DNA from: Steroidobacteraceae bacterium
GTDB taxonomy: Bacteria; Pseudomonadota; Gammaproteobacteria; Steroidobacterales; Steroidobacteraceae
Direction of reading: 5' to 3'
Assembly (NCBI GenBank): GCA_025451845.1
Contig: JANWJS010000020.1
Coordinates: forward strand, 62,001 to 126,000
DNA: 64,000 bases
Shown here: positions 40,923 to 50,036 of the stretch, in pieces
How positions within the stretch are numbered: the stretch's first letter is position 1
How the letters are laid out: every line of letters begins with the position of its first letter
Notes under the pieces: generated by a model
Seen by the model: only the letters and a program-made list of their open reading frames with translations
Databases searched by the model: none
Told to the model about the DNA's origin: nothing
Position numbers and translations under genes: made by a program

Positions 40923-43900
40923 ATGTCGCAGCGGATCCGCAGCATTCTGGTCGCCAACCGTGGCGAGATCGCCATTCGTGTCATGCGAGCCGCGAGCGAG
41001 CTCGGCCTGCGGACCGTGGCCATCTACTCCCAGGAAGACCGCTTCTCGCTGCATCGCACCAAGGCGGATGAGAGCTATCTCGTCGGCCGCGGCAAGGGGC
41101 CGATCGAGGCGTACCTCGATATCGAGGACATCCTGCGCATCGCGCATGAGGCCCGGGCGGATGCCATCCATCCGGGGTACGGCTTCCTCTCCGAGAACCC
41201 GCAGTTCGCGCAGGCCTGTGCGACGGCCGGGACCCTCTTCGTGGGTCCCCGGCCCGAGACCATGCGCATCCTGGGCAACAAGGTGGCGGCACGCAATCTC
41301 GCGGCAGCCGCCGGCGTGCCGGTCATGCCGGCGACGCCGCCGTTGCCGGCGAGCCTGGAGGACTGCCTGCGGCTCGCGCAGGAGATTGGCTACCCGGTGA
41401 TGCTCAAGGCGAGCTGGGGCGGCGGCGGGCGGGGCATGCGGCTCGTCGAGAGCGATGCGCAGCTTGGGGAACTGCTGCTGGTCGCGCGCCGGGAAGCGAA
41501 AGCGGCCTTCGGCAACGACGAGGTCTACCTCGAGAAGCTGGTGCGCCGCGCGCGGCACGTCGAGGTGCAGATCCTGGGCGATGCGCACGGCGGCCTGGTC
41601 CATCTGTATGAGCGCGACTGCACGGTGCAGCGTCGCAACCAGAAGGTCGTGGAGCGCGCGCCGGCGGTATTTCTGAGCGACGCGCAGCGGACGGAGCTGT
41701 GTAATGCGGCGCTCGCCATCGGGCGGGCCGCGAGCTATCTCAATGCAGGGACGGTGGAGTTCCTGCAGGACGCCGATTCCGGCAAGTTCTATTTCATCGA
41801 GGTCAACCCACGCATCCAGGTGGAGCATACGGTCACGGAGTGCGCGACCGGCATCGACATCGTCAAGGCTCAGATCCATATCGCGGAGGGCGCGCGCCTG
41901 GGAACGCCGGGCAGTGGCGTGCCGCCGCAGACCGAGATCCGGATCGGGGCGCACGCATTGCAGTGCCGTGTGACCACGGAGGATCCGGAAAACAACTTCA
42001 TTCCGGACTACGGCAAGATCACCGCTTACCGCAGCCCCGCCGGCTTCGGCGTCCGCCTGGACGCCGGCACGGCATACACGGGTGCGTTCATCACCCGCTC
42101 GTATGACTCGCTTCTCGTGAAGGTGACGGCTTGGGCGCCTACCCCGGAGGAGACCAACGCACGCATGCATCGTGCGCTGTGGGAGTTCCGAATCCGCGGT
42201 GTCGTCACCAACCTGCGTTTCCTCGACCAGGTGATCTCGCATCCGCGCTTCGCGCGCGGCGACTACACCACGCGATTCATCGACGAGACCCCGGAGCTGT
42301 TCCGCTGGCCGCCGAAGCGCGACCGGGCCACCCGCATCCTGACCTACATCGCCGAGACCATCGTCAACGGCAATCCAGAGACCCGCGGTCGTCCGCGCCC
42401 CCCGAGACTGGAAACGCCGCGACTGCCGCAGGCCACTTTGTCCGATCCACCGCCGGCCGGTACCCGGCAGAAGCTCGAAGAGCTCGGGCCGGAGCGCTTC
42501 GCGCAATGGATGCTGGCGCAGGATCGGGTGCTGCTCACGGACACCACCATGCGCGACGCGCATCAGTCGCTGCTCGCGACCCGCGTGCGCAGCATCGACA
42601 TGGTCGCCATCGCCCCGTACTACGCGAGCCTGCTGCCGCAGCTCTTTTCGCTCGAGTGCTGGGGCGGGGCAACCTTCGATGTGGCGATGCGATTTCTGAA
42701 GGAAGACCCGTGGCAGCGCCTGACGATGCTGCGCGAGGGGGTGCCGAATCTGCTGCTGCAGATGCTGCTGCGGTCGGCCAATGCCGTCGGCTACGCCAAC
42801 TATCCCGACAACGTGGTGCGGTTTTTCATCGCGCGCGCCGCGGAGCGCGGTATCGACGTGTTCCGCATCTTCGACTCGCTCAACTGGGTCGAGAACATGG
42901 TGCTGCCCATCGAGGCGGTGCTGGAATCGGGCAAGCTCTGCGAGGCAGCGATCTGCTACACCGGGAACCTGAGCGACCCGCACGAGAAGAAATACACTCT
43001 CGACTACTACCTGAAACTCGCACGCCAACTCAAGGCCGCCGGCACGCATGTGCTCGGCATCAAGGACATGGCCGGGTTGTGCCGGCCGCGCGCCGCCTAC
43101 GCACTGGTCAAGGCGCTCAAGGAAGAAGTAGGGCTGCCGGTGCATTTCCACACTCATGACACCAGCGGCATCGCCGCCGCCAGCGTGCTCGCCGCGATTG
43201 ATGCCGGCGCGGACGCGGTTGATGGCGCAATCGATGCGATGAGCGGCCTGACATCCCAGCCGAATCTCGGCTCGATCGTCGAGGCTCTGCGCCATGGAGA
43301 GCGCGACTCCGGCGTCGATCCGGCGCAGCTGCGCATGCTGTCATCCTACTGGGAGCAGGTGCGCAGGCTTTACGCCGCGTTCGAGAGCGACATCCGCTCC
43401 GGCGCTTCGGAGGTCTACGTGCACGGCATGCCCGGCGGGCAATACACCAACCTTCGGGAGCAGGCCCGCTCGTTGGGGATAGACAATGCGCACTGGCCGG
43501 ACGTCGCGCAAGCCTATGCCGACGTCAACTCCATGTTCGGCGACATCGTGAAGGTGACCCCGACGTCGAAAGTCGTTGGCGATCTGGCGCTGCTCATGGT
43601 GACGAGCGGCCTGACGCCGAAGCAGGTGATCGACAGCCAAGTCGACGTACCTTTCCCGGAGTCTGTGGTGCAACTCTTCCGCGGCGATCTCGGCCAGCCT
43701 TACGGAGGCTTTCCGGAGCTGCTGCAGCGTAAGGTGCTGAAAGGCGCCGCGCCGCTCACCCAGCGCCCGGGCGCCACGATGCCGCCGGTTGACCTCGCCG
43801 CGGAGCGTGCCAGGATCCAACCAAAGATCGCGCGTGCGGTGACGGACGACGATCTTGCTTCTTACCTGATGTATCCGCGTGTATGGCTCGACTATGCCGC

Positions 43901-44372
43901 CGAGCGCGCGCAGTACGGCGATGTAGGCATTCTGCCGAGCGCGGTGTTCTTCTACGGGATGGAGCCGGGTCAGGAAGTGAGCGTGGAGCTGGAGCGCGGC
44001 AAGACGCTCATCGTACGCTATGTGGCGGCCAGCGAGACGCACGAGGACGGCACCCGGACTGTCTTCTTCGAGCTCAATGGCCAGCCGCGCTCCGTGCGCG
44101 TGCCCGACCGCAGTCAGGTCGCCAAGCGCCCGCCGCAGCGCAAGGCAGAGTCCGGAAATCCGAAGCAGGTCGGCGCGCCCATGCCCGGCACCCTCGCGAC
44201 AGTCGCCGTGGCTGCCGGCCGCAAGGTGGCGCGCGGCGATCTGCTGGCCACCCTGGAGGCCATGAAGATGGAAACGGCGGTACGCGCGGAGGCCGACGGC
44301 GAGGTGGCGGAAGTGCTGGTCACTCCCGGCCAGCAAGTGGATGCGAAGGACCTGCTGATCGTATTGCGCTGA
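40923..44372 (+). CDS. pyc: Pyruvate carboxylase
   Basis: Anaplerotic, biotin-dependent carboxylation of pyruvate to oxaloacetate. The 1149-residue single chain has all three modules in order. Biotin carboxylase (1-460) has LVANRGEIAIRV, ASWGGGGRGMRLV and EVNPRIQVEHTVTE. The carboxyltransferase (about 530-830) has DTTMRDAHQSLLATRVR, ECWGGATFDVAMRFL and the metal-site HFHTHDTSG. BCCP carries Lys1115 in LEAMKMETAV. This BC-CT-BCCP order distinguishes it from split oxaloacetate decarboxylases. TATAGG ends 6 bases before the ATG at 40923, suggesting a leaderless mRNA. The 137 bases after the stop, up to ilvA, show no clear feature. Confidence 0.95.
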   Translation: MSQRIRSILVANRGEIAIRVMRAASELGLRTVAIYSQEDRFSLHRTKADESYLVGRGKGPIEAYLDIEDILRIAHEARADAIHPGYGFLSENPQFAQACATAGTLFVGPRPETMRILGNKVAARNLAAAAGVPVMPATPPLPASLEDCLRLAQEIGYPVMLKASWGGGGRGMRLVESDAQLGELLLVARREAKAAFGNDEVYLEKLVRRARHVEVQILGDAHGGLVHLYERDCTVQRRNQKVVERAPAVFLSDAQRTELCNAALAIGRAASYLNAGTVEFLQDADSGKFYFIEVNPRIQVEHTVTECATGIDIVKAQIHIAEGARLGTPGSGVPPQTEIRIGAHALQCRVTTEDPENNFIPDYGKITAYRSPAGFGVRLDAGTAYTGAFITRSYDSLLVKVTAWAPTPEETNARMHRALWEFRIRGVVTNLRFLDQVISHPRFARGDYTTRFIDETPELFRWPPKRDRATRILTYIAETIVNGNPETRGRPRPPRLETPRLPQATLSDPPPAGTRQKLEELGPERFAQWMLAQDRVLLTDTTMRDAHQSLLATRVRSIDMVAIAPYYASLLPQLFSLECWGGATFDVAMRFLKEDPWQRLTMLREGVPNLLLQMLLRSANAVGYANYPDNVVRFFIARAAERGIDVFRIFDSLNWVENMVLPIEAVLESGKLCEAAICYTGNLSDPHEKKYTLDYYLKLARQLKAAGTHVLGIKDMAGLCRPRAAYALVKALKEEVGLPVHFHTHDTSGIAAASVLAAIDAGADAVDGAIDAMSGLTSQPNLGSIVEALRHGERDSGVDPAQLRMLSSYWEQVRRLYAAFESDIRSGASEVYVHGMPGGQYTNLREQARSLGIDNAHWPDVAQAYADVNSMFGDIVKVTPTSKVVGDLALLMVTSGLTPKQVIDSQVDVPFPESVVQLFRGDLGQPYGGFPELLQRKVLKGAAPLTQRPGATMPPVDLAAERARIQPKIARAVTDDDLASYLMYPRVWLDYAAERAQYGDVGILPSAVFFYGMEPGQEVSVELERGKTLIVRYVAASETHEDGTRTVFFELNGQPRSVRVPDRSQVAKRPPQRKAESGNPKQVGAPMPGTLATVAVAAGRKVARGDLLATLEAMKMETAVRAEADGEVAEVLVTPGQQVDAKDLLIVLR

Positions 44373-44509
44373 GCCAGGGTGCGAGGTCCACCGGCCAGAC
44401 GTTGAAGTCGTTCCAGCCCTGCATCTGCCGCAGCGCGACGAGCGGTTGCTGTCGGACGCGGGAGAGCTCGGAGTCGTCGCTGGCGGGAAGACCCCCTCGT
44501 GGAGGGCGC

Positions 44510-46027
44510 TCAGGATCCTAGAAACATCCGATAGGCCGGATTGTCCGTCTCCTCCGCGTACGCGTAATGCAGCTCGTTGAGGTGCTGCAGGAAGTCGGCG
44601 CGCTCGCCGGGGGGCACCTGGATCCCGGCCAGCACGCGCCCGTAGTCGGAGCCGTGGTTGCGATAATGGAACAGGCTGATGTTCCAGCGGCCGCCCACGG
44701 CCTGGAGGAACCTGAGCAGTGCCCCGGGCCGCTCCGGAAACTCGAAGCGGTAGAGCAGCTCGTCGCGAATGCCGCGGGCGCGGCCGCCCACCATGTAGCG
44801 TACGTGGAGTTTCGCCATTTCGTTGTCGGTCATGTCGGTGACCGTGTAGCCGGCATCGCGCAGGGCGCGAATGACCGCATCCTTCTCGGTGTGCCCCTGG
44901 GCGAGGCCAAAGCTGACGAAGATCTGCGCCGCCTGCTCGCTCTCGTAACGGTAGTTGAACTCCGTGACGTTGCGGTTGCCCAGCAGCTCGCAGAAGCGCA
45001 GGAAGCTGCCGGGGCGCTCCGGGATGGTCACCGCGAGCAGCGCCTCGCGCTCGCCGCCGAGATCGGCGCGCTCCGCCACATGCCGCAGGCGGTCGAAGTT
45101 GATGTTGGCGCCGCTATTGATCGCGACGACCCGCTTGTCCCGCCAGCCCTCGCGGGCGACGTACTTCTTCAGCCCAGCCACCGCCAGCGCGCCGGCAGGC
45201 TCCACGATGGAGCGGGTATCCTCGAACACGTCCTGGATCGCGGCACAGATCTCGTCGGTATCGAGCAGCAGGATCTCATCGACATGACCGCGGCACAGCG
45301 AGAATGTCTCCTCGCCCACCCGCTTGACCGCGACGCCATCGGCGAAGATCCCCACCCTGTCGAGGGTGACCCGGCGGCCCGCCTTCAGCGACTCATACAT
45401 ACTGGCGGCATCCTCCGGCTCCACCCCGATGATGCGGATGTTGGGATAGAGGTACTTCACGTACACTGCGATGCCGGCGATGAGGCCGCCGCCGCCCACC
45501 GGCACGAAGATCGCATCGAGGTGACCGCCGGTCTGCCGCAGCAGCTCGACACCGATTGTGCCCTGTCCCGCGATGACGTCCGGATCGTCGAATGGATGGA
45601 CGAAGATGAGATTGCGCTCGCGCGCGAGCTCCAGCGCCCGCTCCAGCGCGGTGTCGTAATCGTCTCCGTGTAACAACACCTCGCCGCCGAGGTCTATGAC
45701 CGCCTGCACTTTGATCTGCGGTGTAGTGCGCGGCATGACGATCGCCGCCGGGATGCCGCGCCGCCGCGCCGCCAGCGCCACGCCTTGCGCATGATTGCCC
45801 GCCGAAGCGCATACGACCCCCCGTTTCGCCGCGCCATCCGACAGATTGGCGATGCGGTTGTAGGCGCCGCGCAACTTGAACGAGAACACGGGCTGCAGAT
45901 CCTCGCGCTTGAGAAGCACGTGGTTGCCGAGCCGGCGCGACAGCCGGGGCGCATCCTCCAGAGGCGACTCGACCGCAACGTCATAAACGCGAGCCTTGAG
46001 GATGCGTTCGATATAGGGACTGGCCAT
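44510..46027 (-). CDS. ilvA: Threonine ammonia-lyase, biosynthetic (threonine deaminase)
   Basis: First committed step to isoleucine: threonine to 2-oxobutanoate. The 505-residue length indicates the long, allosteric form. The PLP domain has the lysine motif VFSFKLRGAYNRI, CASAGNHAQGVAL and the phosphate cup VPVGGGGLIAG. Two C-terminal ACT-like regulatory domains follow (from about residue 325, LLAVTIPERPGSFLRF, and 420, YRFEFPERPGALLRFL), which bind isoleucine and valine. TAAGCT ends 6 bases before the ATG at 46027 on the minus strand, again a leaderless geometry. ilvB and ilvH lie about 8 kb away. Confidence 0.95.
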   Translation of the reverse strand: MASPYIERILKARVYDVAVESPLEDAPRLSRRLGNHVLLKREDLQPVFSFKLRGAYNRIANLSDGAAKRGVVCASAGNHAQGVALAARRRGIPAAIVMPRTTPQIKVQAVIDLGGEVLLHGDDYDTALERALELARERNLIFVHPFDDPDVIAGQGTIGVELLRQTGGHLDAIFVPVGGGGLIAGIAVYVKYLYPNIRIIGVEPEDAASMYESLKAGRRVTLDRVGIFADGVAVKRVGEETFSLCRGHVDEILLLDTDEICAAIQDVFEDTRSIVEPAGALAVAGLKKYVAREGWRDKRVVAINSGANINFDRLRHVAERADLGGEREALLAVTIPERPGSFLRFCELLGNRNVTEFNYRYESEQAAQIFVSFGLAQGHTEKDAVIRALRDAGYTVTDMTDNEMAKLHVRYMVGGRARGIRDELLYRFEFPERPGALLRFLQAVGGRWNISLFHYRNHGSDYGRVLAGIQVPPGERADFLQHLNELHYAYAEETDNPAYRMFLGS

Positions 46028-46076
46028 GCCGCCAGCTTAGCGAATTCCAGCCAACGGCGGGGCGCCGGGCTGGCAG

Positions 46077-46901
46077 TCAATGCCGATCCGAACTTCCCGC
46101 AGGCTTCTCGACGATCGGTGGCCGCTTGCTGCTCGCCGTCTGCCGCGCGTTCAACAGTGCGGCCTCGGTCTCCGAAGGCGGTGCCTCGGGCAGCTCCACC
46201 ACCCGGAACGGCGGCCGGTCGGGATACCTCTGCAGCAGAAGCGGCATGGCCACGTTGTACACCGGAGTGCCGGCGGCCGTTCGCCCTTCCGGCGCGCCGT
46301 GATGCGCGTGCCCGTGAAAGACGACATCGACGGGATGTCGATTGAGCGGCTCTTCGAGCCGGCTCGTACCGAGGTACGGGAAGATTTCGAGCGGCTCCCC
46401 TTCTACCGTGCCGCGGATGGGCGAGTAGTGCAGCAGCGCGATCCGCTGCCGGGTGCGCAGACGCGCCAGCGCGCCCTCGAGCTTCAGCGCTTCATCGATC
46501 GCCTCCTGTACGTAGTGCTTGGTCGCCTGCTCGCCCCAGGCGCCGAGCGTCGCGCGGCCGAAGCCGCCGGAGAAGCCCTTGGCGCCCGCGATCCCGACTC
46601 CGCCGATTTCGTAGGCCTCGCCATCGAGGATCTTGACGCCGGCATCCGTGAGGATCCGACAGACCTCCTCCTGCTGGCCGGACTCGTAGTCGTGGTTGCC
46701 GAGCACGGCCACCACGGGGATGCGAACAGCGGCGTTGAGCTCCTTCGCCAGAATCGCCGCCTCCTCGCGCAGGCCGTAGTCAGTGAGATCGCCGCACAGC
46801 AGCAGCACGTCGGCGTGGTCGTTGACCGGCGCAAGGAGCGGCTGCAGCGCCCCCTGCGAGGTCTTCTTCACGTGCAGATCTCCCGCTGCGGCCAGGCGCA
46901 T
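46077..46901 (-). CDS. Metallophosphoesterase (calcineurin-like)
   Basis: A 274-residue calcineurin-fold phosphoesterase with the dimetal motifs in order: AAGDLHV, LCGDLTDYG, VLGNHDYE, LHYSPI and FHGHAHHG. There is no signal peptide, so it should be cytosolic. The C terminus (after about 240) is a charged tail. The start is ATG 46901. It diverges, with only 44 bases between, from a nucleotidyltransferase-like gene. Such pairs suggest a nucleotide- or RNA-related process, but the substrate is unknown. Confidence 0.85.
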   Translation of the reverse strand: MRLAAAGDLHVKKTSQGALQPLLAPVNDHADVLLLCGDLTDYGLREEAAILAKELNAAVRIPVVAVLGNHDYESGQQEEVCRILTDAGVKILDGEAYEIGGVGIAGAKGFSGGFGRATLGAWGEQATKHYVQEAIDEALKLEGALARLRTRQRIALLHYSPIRGTVEGEPLEIFPYLGTSRLEEPLNRHPVDVVFHGHAHHGAPEGRTAAGTPVYNVAMPLLLQRYPDRPPFRVVELPEAPPSETEAALLNARQTASSKRPPIVEKPAGSSDRH

Positions 46902-46945
46902 CGCTTGCTTGCCCTCCCGGTGGTGTCCGTCACGGAGCAAGCCGC

Positions 46946-47755
46946 ATGCCGCCGAGTGACCAGCGTCAGGGAGAGCTCGACGAGCGCGCCCGCGCGTTCT
47001 ATCTGAGCACGCTCACCCTGCTTGCGGACGCGCACATCCCCTTTCTCGTGGGAGGCGCGTACGCCCTCAATTACTACACCGGCATCGCGAGACACACGAA
47101 GGACCTGGACGTCTTCGTGCGGCGCGCGCATTACGGCGCCGTCGAGATCGTGCTCGGTGCCGCCGGCATCGCGACGGAGCTGACATTTCCGCACTGGCTC
47201 GGCAAGGCGAGCTGCGAGCATGCCTCGCTCGATGTGATCTTCAGCTCGGGAAACGGACTGGCGCAGGTCGATGAGGCGTGGTTCGAGCACGCCGTCCTGG
47301 GAACGGTGCTGGGTGCGGAGGCGCGGATCTGTCCCCCGGAGGAGATGATCTGGTCGAAGGCGTTCATCACCGAGCGCGAGCGCTATGACGGCGCCGATAT
47401 CATGCATCTGCTGCTCGCCTGCGCCGACCGGCTGGATTGGCCGCGGCTCCTCGCCCGCTTCCAGGGGCACTGGCGCGTGCTCCTCTCGTACCTCGGTCTG
47501 TTCGGGTTCGTCTATCCCTCCGAGCGTGCCCACATCCCGGCTTGGGTGATGCGGGATCTCATCGAGCGGCTGGCCAACGAGTTGCGCTCGCCGCCGCCGC
47601 CGCGCCGGGTCTGTCAGGGGACGCTGCTCTCCCGAGAGCAATACCTGACCGACGTCGGGCTTTGGGGATTCGAGGACGCGCGGCTCACGGAGGCAGGATC
47701 GATGACAGTGGAAGAGGTTGCACACTGGACTTGTGCGATCGAGGACAGTAGGTAG
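46946..47755 (+). CDS. Nucleotidyltransferase-fold protein
   Basis: A 269-residue protein with a nucleotidyltransferase-like N terminus: FLVGGAYALNYYTGIARHTKDLDVFVRR carries the GG...(K)DLD pattern of MNT/NTP_transf-type folds, where Asp-x-Asp would bind metal (here DLDVF). The rest is helical with ALRICPPEEM-like and FGFVYPSERAHIP segments. The substrate is unknown. It is divergent from the metallophosphoesterase at 46901, suggesting opposing add/remove activities or co-regulation. This is an inference from context. A hairpin follows its stop. Confidence 0.7.
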   Translation: MPPSDQRQGELDERARAFYLSTLTLLADAHIPFLVGGAYALNYYTGIARHTKDLDVFVRRAHYGAVEIVLGAAGIATELTFPHWLGKASCEHASLDVIFSSGNGLAQVDEAWFEHAVLGTVLGAEARICPPEEMIWSKAFITERERYDGADIMHLLLACADRLDWPRLLARFQGHWRVLLSYLGLFGFVYPSERAHIPAWVMRDLIERLANELRSPPPPRRVCQGTLLSREQYLTDVGLWGFEDARLTEAGSMTVEEVAHWTCAIEDSR

Positions 47756-47783
47756 CGCAGGCCAAAGCGATCAAGCAAGCGCG

Positions 47784-47800
47784 CCAGGGCCGCTCCCTGG
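47784..47800. terminator. Hairpin between convergent genes, same family as 5009
   Basis: CCAGGG pairs with CCCTGG around CCGCT (reverse complement AGCGG), 29 bases after the nucleotidyltransferase stop. Arms and loop match the 5009-5035 hairpin except for one loop base. Confidence 0.4.
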
Positions 47801-47804
47801 TCAA

Positions 47805-48623
47805 CTACCGAAGAAAGGATTCCAGAGCCTGCGCGGCGGCTTCGGGTGCCGTCTCGAAAACCGATGCGCCCCGTTCGGGGAGCTCGACGACCCTCGCTCG
47901 TGCGGGAATATCGTGCGCCTGTCCCCTGTTAGCTACAACTTCATCTTGCAAGCGCAGCACCAGAAGCGGGGCGGACAGCTGCGCCAGTCGGGTACGCAGC
48001 GCATAGCCTCGCTCCGCGGCGGCGGCTACCGCAGCCTGCGCGCTGTTACGCAGCCGCTCCGCCATCGCGGCGGTCGCGGTTTCGGGCGGGGCATTCGATC
48101 CGCAATACGCCAGTGCCCGACGCCACTCCTCAAGTAAGTGATTACCGTCGATGGCGGAAGGCGTCGGCGAGGGCTCCGCAGCGTCCTGGGCTGGGGGTGA
48201 CACCAATACCAGGCGACGAACCTGTGTCGGACGGGCCGCGGCCAGCTCGGCGGCAACGAGTGCACCGAAGCGATGACCCAGTAGGTCAATCTGCCGCAGG
48301 CGCATGGTATCGAGAAAGTCCCCAATGGCTGCCGCATGCTCTGCCACGCCCGCACGGGGAGGCGGTGGATCGGAATCCCCGAAACCTGGCAGGTCAGGAG
48401 CGAAAACAGAGCGGCCGACGCCTGCAATCGCCAGAAAGCGCGCGAAAACGCGCCCGGAATGGGGGCTCCCATGCAGGCAGAGGAGAGGCGTGGCCTCCTC
48501 GAAGCCGCCGCCGGAGGGGATAGCGTTGTGGACGTGCAGCTGGCCATAGCGGCACTCGAAGTAGCCGCGGCGGACGCGCGGCTGACTTTTGGCTGCTGGG
48601 CGGGGGGGGTGAGCTTTTGGCAT
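47805..48623 (-). CDS. Alpha/beta-hydrolase-fold protein lacking catalytic Ser and His
   Basis: A 272-residue alpha/beta-hydrolase fold: oxyanion HGSPHSG, strand DLPGFGDSDPP, and nucleophile elbow LLGHRFGAL. The usual GxSxG serine is Arg118 (GHRFG). Near the C terminus, where the catalytic histidine should follow VVELP, the sequence reads ERGASVFETAPEA with no histidine. An acidic residue in RLQDEVV is kept. It is therefore probably a non-catalytic member (binding, chaperone-like or regulatory). The reading frame is intact, so it is not a pseudogene by sequence. TAGCCT ends 6 bases before its ATG. Confidence 0.75.
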   Translation of the reverse strand: MPKAHPPRPAAKSQPRVRRGYFECRYGQLHVHNAIPSGGGFEEATPLLCLHGSPHSGRVFARFLAIAGVGRSVFAPDLPGFGDSDPPPPRAGVAEHAAAIGDFLDTMRLRQIDLLGHRFGALVAAELAAARPTQVRRLVLVSPPAQDAAEPSPTPSAIDGNHLLEEWRRALAYCGSNAPPETATAAMAERLRNSAQAAVAAAAERGYALRTRLAQLSAPLLVLRLQDEVVANRGQAHDIPARARVVELPERGASVFETAPEAAAQALESFLR

Positions 48624-48674
48624 GGTGACAGGCTAGATTGTGCCGCAGCAGCAGTTCGGGTTTAAGCTATTCGT

Positions 48675-48899
48675 ATGATGCAAGCCCTGACGAAGTCCCT
48701 GACTCTGCTGGCCATAGGCCTTGCGCTCGCCGGCTGCGGTCTCGTCGAGACCGGAGCCACGGCAGCGACCACTGGCGCTTCCGCAGCCCAAGAAGCGAAA
48801 CAGGCCAAGCAGACCGAAGCGAACGTGCAGCAGCAGATCAATGCCGCCTACCAGACGGATGCGGCACGGCGCAAGGCGGCGGAGGCCGAAGCTCAATAG
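48675..48899 (+). CDS. Small outer-membrane lipoprotein candidate
   Basis: A 74-residue protein with a lipoprotein signal peptide ending in LALAGC (Cys near residue 21) followed by GLVETGATAATTGASAAQEA. The mature part is an Ala/Gln/Lys-rich amphipathic helix (EAKQAKQTEANVQQQINAAY), Lpp-like in composition but without heptad repeats long enough to call. No family was recognised. TAAGCT at 48663-48668 ends 6 bases before the ATG. The next gene starts 9 bases downstream with AGGAG overlapping this stop region, so both are probably cotranscribed. Confidence 0.7.
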   Translation: MMQALTKSLTLLAIGLALAGCGLVETGATAATTGASAAQEAKQAKQTEANVQQQINAAYQTDAARRKAAEAEAQ

Positions 48900-48908
48900 G
48901 AGCCGTCC

Positions 48909-49886
48909 ATGCGCAATCGCGAAGTCAGGATCAGACGGACACCGGCGACGCCCGGAGACTTCGAGGTCGTGCACGCAGAAGTGCCCCGCCTCACCAACGG
49001 CGGCATTCTTTGCCGCGCGCGCTGGCTCGCGGTCGATCCTTTCACCTGTGCGCCGCTCGGCAACGCCGCGAGCGCCAATGTACGCCCGCAGCCCGGCGAT
49101 ATCGTGCCGGCCCTAGGCGTCTGCGAAGTGCTGGAGTCCCGTCACGATGTCTTCGCCGTCGGACAACATGTCGTTCTCGACTGCGGCATGCGCGAGATAT
49201 GCGTCTCCGATGGCCACCACGTGTGCGCGCTGCATCCCGGACAGTCACCCGTGTCGACGGCGCTGGGCGTCCTGGGGCCGTCGGGCATGGCGGCCTACTT
49301 TGGCCTGCTCGATCTCGCGCGGCTGCGCGCCGGCGAGAGGGTGCTGGTGTCAGCGGCGGCGAACGTGGCCGGCGCGATGGCCGGCCAGGTGGCGAAGATC
49401 AAGGGCGCGCGCGCCATCGGAATCGGCAGCTCACGCGAGAAGTGCGACTGGGCGACCCGGCACGCGCGTTTCGCCGGGTGCGTCGATCTTCACGCGCAGA
49501 ACCTGGGCAGCCGCCTGCGGCAGCTCGCGCCACGCGGGTTCGACGTCTACTTCGATAATTCCGGGGGTGAGCTGCTCGAGGCCGTGCTCCTGGGGCGCCA
49601 TGTCGCTCCCGGCGGCCGGGTGATTCTCAACAGTGTCCGCGCGGACGACCCGGCCGAATTGCTGCGGCAAGCCGGGTACGCGCCGGGTGAGATCACCGTA
49701 TTGCGCCTGCATGCAGCCCGTTACGAGCAGCGCCGCGGCGAGTTCCTGAAGGATGCGATTGCCTGGTATGGCGCCGACCGGCTGGTGTGCCGGGAGGATG
49801 TGGCGGAAGGGCTCGACAATGCGCCCGCGCACCTGATCAAGGCCATGCGCGGCGAGAACTTCGGGCGCTCGTTGATAAGGCTGTGA
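48909..49886 (+). CDS. NADP-dependent oxidoreductase, medium-chain (CurA/alkenal reductase type)
   Basis: A 325-residue zinc-independent medium-chain reductase. The N-terminal GroES-like part (RLTNGGILCRARWLAVDP) and the Rossmann part (LGVLGPSGMAAYFGLLDLARLRAGERVLVSAAANVAGAMAGQ) match the YncB/CurA/PTGR leukotriene-B4-dehydrogenase group, which reduces alpha,beta-unsaturated carbonyls. FDVYFDNSGGELLEAVL is the typical DVYFDNVGG motif. The substrate is not determinable. AGGAG lies 8 bases before the ATG, and the lipoprotein gene is just upstream. Confidence 0.85.
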   Translation: MRNREVRIRRTPATPGDFEVVHAEVPRLTNGGILCRARWLAVDPFTCAPLGNAASANVRPQPGDIVPALGVCEVLESRHDVFAVGQHVVLDCGMREICVSDGHHVCALHPGQSPVSTALGVLGPSGMAAYFGLLDLARLRAGERVLVSAAANVAGAMAGQVAKIKGARAIGIGSSREKCDWATRHARFAGCVDLHAQNLGSRLRQLAPRGFDVYFDNSGGELLEAVLLGRHVAPGGRVILNSVRADDPAELLRQAGYAPGEITVLRLHAARYEQRRGEFLKDAIAWYGADRLVCREDVAEGLDNAPAHLIKAMRGENFGRSLIRL

Positions 49887-50036
49887 GGAAGGCGCCACCC
49901 GCGGGCAGATTGCGAGGCCCATCCTAGGCCTCGCCCTTCGGGCCGGCGATCACCGTGCATCATCGCTCCCGGCGAGTTTGTCGGGTCGTGGGGTGATCTG
50001 CCTTCGAACCGTGCCCTTGCGACTTCAGCCAGACGC

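Noticed and set aside
44373-44509. Gene remnant between pyc and ilvA
   Set aside because: The 137 bases show no frame or motif similar to either neighbour; left unannotated.
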